NCBI GenBank assembly: GCA_039587215.1
Contig: JBDHIW010000086.1
Location: 1 to 9,445 of the forward strand
Source: CAMYLY01 sp039587215
GTDB lineage: Bacteria; Gemmatimonadota; Gemmatimonadetes; Gemmatimonadales; GWC2-71-9
DNA: 9,445 bases
Direction: 5' to 3'
This document shows, in pieces, positions 6,630 through 9,445 of the stretch. Numbering within the stretch: position 1 is the first letter of the stretch; every line of letters starts with the position of its first letter. The translations under genes and the position numbers were made by a program. Under the pieces are notes generated by a model. The model was not told the DNA's origin. It worked only from the letters and a program-made list of their open reading frames with translations, and made no database searches.

Positions 6630-6666
6630 CGGCCCGGCTCGCATTCGCGAGTCGGGCCGTCTTCGT
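6630..6666 (+). terminator. rho-independent terminator after the sigma gene
   Basis: A 13-base-pair stem (6630-6642 with 6647-6659, one G-T wobble pair) closes on the four-base loop ATTC and is followed by TCTTCGT, a weak T-tract. It lies 34 bases after the sigma stop and before the glcD promoter, so it separates the two units. The stem is strong; the poor T-tract lowers certainty slightly. Confidence 0.78.
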
Positions 6667-6688
6667 GGTGCGAACGACCGCGACACCC

Positions 6689-6716
6689 TCGACCGCGTGC
6701 GGTCGCCCGCTAACTT
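6689..6716 (+). promoter_or_regulatory. candidate promoter of glcDEF, placed for leaderless transcription
   Basis: TAACTT at 6711-6716 fits a -10 box, and TCGACC at 6689-6694 matches TTGACA at four of six positions across a 16-base spacer. Seven bases separate the -10 box from the ATG at 6724, so the transcript would begin at or beside the A of the start codon. There is no Shine-Dalgarno sequence. This mirrors the arrangement before the adenosyltransferase gene at 2851. Confidence 0.55.
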
Positions 6717-6723
6717 CACCCTC

Positions 6724-8169
6724 ATGCCGCCGCTCTCCGACCAACTCATCCGGGCCCTGACCGCGGCGGTCGGGTCCGACGCAATCCGGACCGACCGCAC
6801 CGCGCTCGACACGTACTCGCGGGACGGGCTGCCGACCCATCGCTCCCGACCGGGAGCCGTGGTGCTGCCGGGATCGCACGACGAGGTCGTGCAGTGCGTA
6901 CGAATCCTCCACTACCACCGCGTGCCGTTCGTGGCCCGGGGTGCCGGCACGGGACTGTCCGGCGGGGCGCTGGCCGCTCCGGACGGCGTGGTCGTCGGGC
7001 TCACCCGACTCAACCGCGTCCTGGCGATCGACGCCGTGAACCGCCGCGCCGTCGTCGAGCCCGGTGTCGTGAACGTGCGGCTGTCGGAGGCCGCCGCGGC
7101 GTACGGCCTGCACTACGCCCCCGACCCATCGAGCCAGACCGCCTGCACGATCGGCGGCAACGTCGCCGAGAACGCCGGCGGCCCTCACTGTCTCAAGTAC
7201 GGCGTCACGACGAACCACATCGTAGCGCTCACCGTCGTCCTGCCGGACGGTACGGTCACCGACTTCGGCTCCGCATCCGGCGAACCGTGGGGACCGGACC
7301 TCGTCAGTCTCTTCGTCGGCAGCGAGGGCATGCTCGGTATCGCCACCCGCATCACCGTGCGTCTCACGCCGAGTCCGCGGTCGGTGCACACGCTCCTCGC
7401 CGAGTTCACGGACCTGCGGCAGGCGGGCGAGGCCGTCTCCGCCATCGTTCGTGCGGGCATCGTGCCGGCCGCCCTCGAGATGATGGATCGCGCGTGCATC
7501 GCGGCGGTGGAGGCATCCATCTACGCCGCGGGGTATCCGGAGAACGCCGCCGCGGTCCTGCTGGTCGAGGTGGACGGCCGGGACGACGAGGCCGTGCGCG
7601 CCGAAGCCGCTGCCGTCGACGCGCTGCTCCGCGACGCCGGTGCGGCGGGCATCCGCTCCGCCTCGGACGAGCGGGAGCGCGCGCGACTGTGGCAGGGCCG
7701 CAAGAAGGCGTTCGGCGCCATGGGACGCATCAACTCGGATCTGGTCGTGCAGGACGCCGTCGTGCCGCGGTCCACGCTGCCGGACGTCCTGGAGACGATC
7801 GGGGCGATCGGCGAACGCCATCGGGTCCGTGTCGCGAACGTGTTCCACGCGGGCGACGGCAACTTGCACCCCAACATCGCGTTCGACGCGAGCGATCCGG
7901 ACGAACGGGAGCGCGTCGAGCACGCGTCGGCCGAGATCATGGCCGCCTGCATCGCCGTGGGCGGAACCATTACGGGCGAGCACGGGGTGGGACTCGACAA
8001 GCAGCGCTACATGCCCGCGATCTTCACGCCCGACGCGCTCGGCGCAATGCACGGCGTGCGTCTCGTCTTCGACCCCCACCAGATCGCGAACCCCGGCAAG
8101 ATGATTCCGACGCACAGCTGCCGAGAGTGGCGGAGCGCCCCGCGCCTCCGGGACGCAGAGACGACGTGA
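6724..8169 (+). CDS. glcD: glycolate oxidase subunit GlcD (FAD-linked oxidase)
   Basis: GlcD is the catalytic FAD subunit of glycolate oxidase (dehydrogenase), turning glycolate into glyoxylate and passing electrons on through GlcE/GlcF. The 481 residues fit the family (about 480-500). The FAD domain shows ARGAGTGLSGGA at 71-82, DPSSQTACTIGGNVAENAGG at 134-153 and FVGSEGMLGI at 197-206. The C-terminal cap carries VFHAGDGNLHPNI (373-385), whose histidines are catalytic or metal-binding in related 2-hydroxyacid and D-lactate dehydrogenases. It also has TGEHGVGLDK (417-426) and the closing DPHQIANPGKM (450-460). ATG at 6724 is preferred over the in-frame GTG at 6697, because that GTG lies upstream of the -10 box and adds residues not expected in the family. 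The stop overlaps glcE. D-lactate dehydrogenase or another 2-hydroxyacid dehydrogenase is the alternative for glcD alone, but the following glcE and glcF favour glycolate. Confidence 0.93.
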   Translation: MPPLSDQLIRALTAAVGSDAIRTDRTALDTYSRDGLPTHRSRPGAVVLPGSHDEVVQCVRILHYHRVPFVARGAGTGLSGGALAAPDGVVVGLTRLNRVLAIDAVNRRAVVEPGVVNVRLSEAAAAYGLHYAPDPSSQTACTIGGNVAENAGGPHCLKYGVTTNHIVALTVVLPDGTVTDFGSASGEPWGPDLVSLFVGSEGMLGIATRITVRLTPSPRSVHTLLAEFTDLRQAGEAVSAIVRAGIVPAALEMMDRACIAAVEASIYAAGYPENAAAVLLVEVDGRDDEAVRAEAAAVDALLRDAGAAGIRSASDERERARLWQGRKKAFGAMGRINSDLVVQDAVVPRSTLPDVLETIGAIGERHRVRVANVFHAGDGNLHPNIAFDASDPDERERVEHASAEIMAACIAVGGTITGEHGVGLDKQRYMPAIFTPDALGAMHGVRLVFDPHQIANPGKMIPTHSCREWRSAPRLRDAETT

Positions 8170-9356
8170 GCCGCGCGGACGTTGCGGCGGCCGTCGCCGC
8201 CATCACCGGCGACGCGGCGGCGGGCGCGGCCGACGAACCCGTCGGCGCGGCGCCGCGCAGCGAGGCACAGTTCGCCGCGCTCCTGCGGACGACCGCGGAG
8301 CACGGGTGGCGCGTGGCGGTGGGCGGCAACGCGTCCTGGCGCCGCGACCGTCCCGCGGCCGACCTGCACCTCACGACCAGCCGCCTCGACGCGGTGCACG
8401 CCGCGGACGCGGGCGACCTCGTCGCAACCGTCGGCGCGGGACTGCGCTGGGCCGACCTGCAGCACACGCTCGGCGCGCAGGGTGCGTGGGTCGCCCTCGA
8501 CCCTCCCGGAACGGAGCGGACCGTCGGGTCCGTGGTGGCGACCGGGACCGCGGGGGCCCTGCACACCGGGTACGGTGCGGTCCGCGACCATCTGCTGGGA
8601 CTCACCCTGGTGACCGGCGATGGCCGGATCCTGGCCGTCGGCGGCCGCGTCGTGAAGAACGTGGCCGGCTTCGACCTCACCCGGCTCGCGTGCGGCAGCT
8701 GGGGGGCCTTCGGCGTAATCACGTCCGTGACGCTGCGGCTCCGGGCCCGACCGACGGCGGAGTGCACCGGACGCGTGGAGGGCTCGTGGCACGATGTCGA
8801 GGAGCAGGCGCTCCGCCTTCTCGACGCGGGACTGATGCCGCATGCCCTCGAGCTCCGCCGCGAGGCCGGCGAGGCGGCGTGGACGCTGCGGGTGCGCGCG
8901 CTCGGAACGGAGACCGGCGTGGACGCGGCACGGGGTACCCTCGCGGAGGTGTCTCCCGACCTCGCCTTCGCGACGGCCGACGGATCGGCCGACCAGTGGC
9001 ACACGACCGGGCCGGCCGACGACGCCGTCGTGCTGCGCGTCGGCGCGCTCCCGACGCAGTGTGGCGCCGTGGTGGAGCACCTCGACGCCGCCGCGCCCGG
9101 CGGCCGCGTCGCCGTCCATCCGGCGGCGGGCTGGATCCGGTGGGAGGGGCACGCAGACGCCGACACCGTCCGCCGACTGCGGGAGAGCGCCGCCGCGCTG
9201 GGCGTACCGCTCACCGTCGAGCGCGCACCCGCGGCGGTCCTCGACGCGCTGGGCCACACGGGCGCGCTGCCGAGCGGAACCGGGCCCCTCGTGGACGGCA
9301 TCCGCGCCCTGTTCGACCCGAGCGGGGTCCTGGCCGCACCGCTGGAGGTCGGGTGA
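8166..9356 (+). CDS. glcE: glycolate oxidase subunit GlcE (FAD-binding)
   Basis: GlcE is the second FAD-binding subunit of the glycolate oxidase complex, a shorter relative of GlcD that shares the vanillyl-alcohol-oxidase-type FAD fold. The 396-residue protein has the FAD-loop remnant VGGNAS at 52-57, a TVGSVVATGTAGALHTGYG stretch (119-137) and the typical GlcE signature VGGRVVKNVAGFDLTRL (158-174) followed by GSWGAFGVITSVTLRL (177-192). The C-terminal half is variable and ends in the usual LFDPSGVLA motif. The start is GTG at 8166, overlapping the glcD stop as GTGA; the ribosome site is weak, so translation is probably coupled. The N-terminal 30 residues are Ala-rich and poorly conserved in appearance. 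Like GlcE proteins generally, it lacks the HxGDGNxH motif of GlcD. Confidence is high from both sequence and gene order. Confidence 0.92.
   Translation: MSRADVAAAVAAITGDAAAGAADEPVGAAPRSEAQFAALLRTTAEHGWRVAVGGNASWRRDRPAADLHLTTSRLDAVHAADAGDLVATVGAGLRWADLQHTLGAQGAWVALDPPGTERTVGSVVATGTAGALHTGYGAVRDHLLGLTLVTGDGRILAVGGRVVKNVAGFDLTRLACGSWGAFGVITSVTLRLRARPTAECTGRVEGSWHDVEEQALRLLDAGLMPHALELRREAGEAAWTLRVRALGTETGVDAARGTLAEVSPDLAFATADGSADQWHTTGPADDAVVLRVGALPTQCGAVVEHLDAAAPGGRVAVHPAAGWIRWEGHADADTVRRLRESAAALGVPLTVERAPAAVLDALGHTGALPSGTGPLVDGIRALFDPSGVLAAPLEVG
9344..9348 (+). promoter_or_regulatory. ribosome binding site of glcF inside glcE
   Basis: GGAGG lies within the last codons of glcE, four bases before the GTG at 9353. 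The spacing is short, but the match is perfect and supports that start. Confidence 0.6.
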
Positions 9357-9445
9357 CGCACGCACTCCACGAGCTCGACCCCTGCGTGCACTGCGGCTTC
9401 TGCCTACAAGCCTGCCCGACGTTTCTCGTCACGAGCGACGAAGCG
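9353..9445 (+). CDS. glcF: glycolate oxidase iron-sulfur subunit GlcF, 3' end missing
   Basis: Only the first 31 residues are inside the window. They contain a complete 4Fe-4S ferredoxin signature, C11xxC14xxC17xxxC21-P, starting eleven residues in. GlcF proteins begin this way: it is the first of two such clusters that carry electrons from GlcD/GlcE to the quinone pool. The start is GTG at 9353, overlapping the glcE stop as GTGA, with GGAGG upstream. The identification rests on this motif plus position directly after glcD and glcE. A different Fe-S subunit (for example a LutA/GlpC-like heterodisulfide-reductase relative) cannot be excluded from so short a piece, but the gene order makes GlcF by far the likeliest. 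Confidence 0.88.
   Translation, partial: MTHALHELDPCVHCGFCLQACPTFLVTSDEA

Noticed and set aside
6697..6723. Upstream in-frame GTG start for glcD
   Set aside because: The nine extra codons contain the -10-like TAACTT, so they would not be transcribed from that promoter, and the ATG at 6724 fits the family N-terminus.
6571..8115. A 514-codon minus-strand frame opposite glcD
   Set aside because: It covers the terminator, the promoter and most of glcD in antisense, with no motif and typical shadow-frame composition.
1..9445. Defence system, CRISPR array, insertion sequence, tRNA or prophage
   Set aside because: No regularly spaced repeats, transposase or integrase motifs, cloverleaf-like stretches or nuclease/helicase genes were seen; the gene content is housekeeping throughout.

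Overview
The window is ordinary, densely packed, high-GC chromosomal DNA from a bacterium. Genes abut or overlap by 4 bases, GTG starts are common, and nothing indicates plasmid, phage or transposon origin. The primary-type sigma factor lacks region 1.1 and has a Bacteroidota-like region 2.4. Two probable leaderless starts sit directly behind TAnnTT boxes. Together with the high GC this suggests Gemmatimonadota or a related FCB-group lineage. That placement is inference from style and remembered families, not a database result.

Layout. (1) Bases 1-1350, plus strand: the 3' part of a class C penicillin-binding protein (DacB/PBP4, D-Ala-D-Ala carboxypeptidase/endopeptidase), cut by the window edge. 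(2) Bases 1347-2738, minus strand: an FprA/adrenodoxin-reductase-type ferredoxin-NADP reductase. It converges on dacB with overlapping stop codons. (3) Bases 2851-5409, plus strand: a tight operon of PduO-type cob(I)alamin adenosyltransferase, a PhzF-family protein and 3-dehydroquinate synthase (AroB). (4) Bases 5410-5702: the only sizeable non-coding stretch. I counted 40% GC over 5411-5600, and it holds several DnaA-box-like 9-mers, a repeated motif and a near-consensus promoter. (5) Bases 5703-6596: an RpoD/SigA-type sigma factor, closed by a strong hairpin at 6630-6659. (6) Bases 6724-9445: glcD, glcE and the first 31 codons of glcF, the FAD and Fe-S subunits of glycolate oxidase, linked by 4-base GTGA overlaps.

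How the genes work together. glcDEF should oxidise glycolate to glyoxylate and pass electrons to the respiratory chain. pduO-phzF-aroB share a transcript but no obvious pathway: they cover cofactor B12 activation, an isomerase-like enzyme of unknown substrate, and the second step of the shikimate pathway. dacB acts in the cell wall and fpr in redox supply.

I found no defence, CRISPR, secretion or biosynthetic novelty. The most interesting items are non-coding: the AT-rich DnaA-box-like region before the sigma gene, which could be a replication origin or a DnaA-controlled promoter, and the recurrent TAnnTT promoter signature, twice placed for leaderless transcription.
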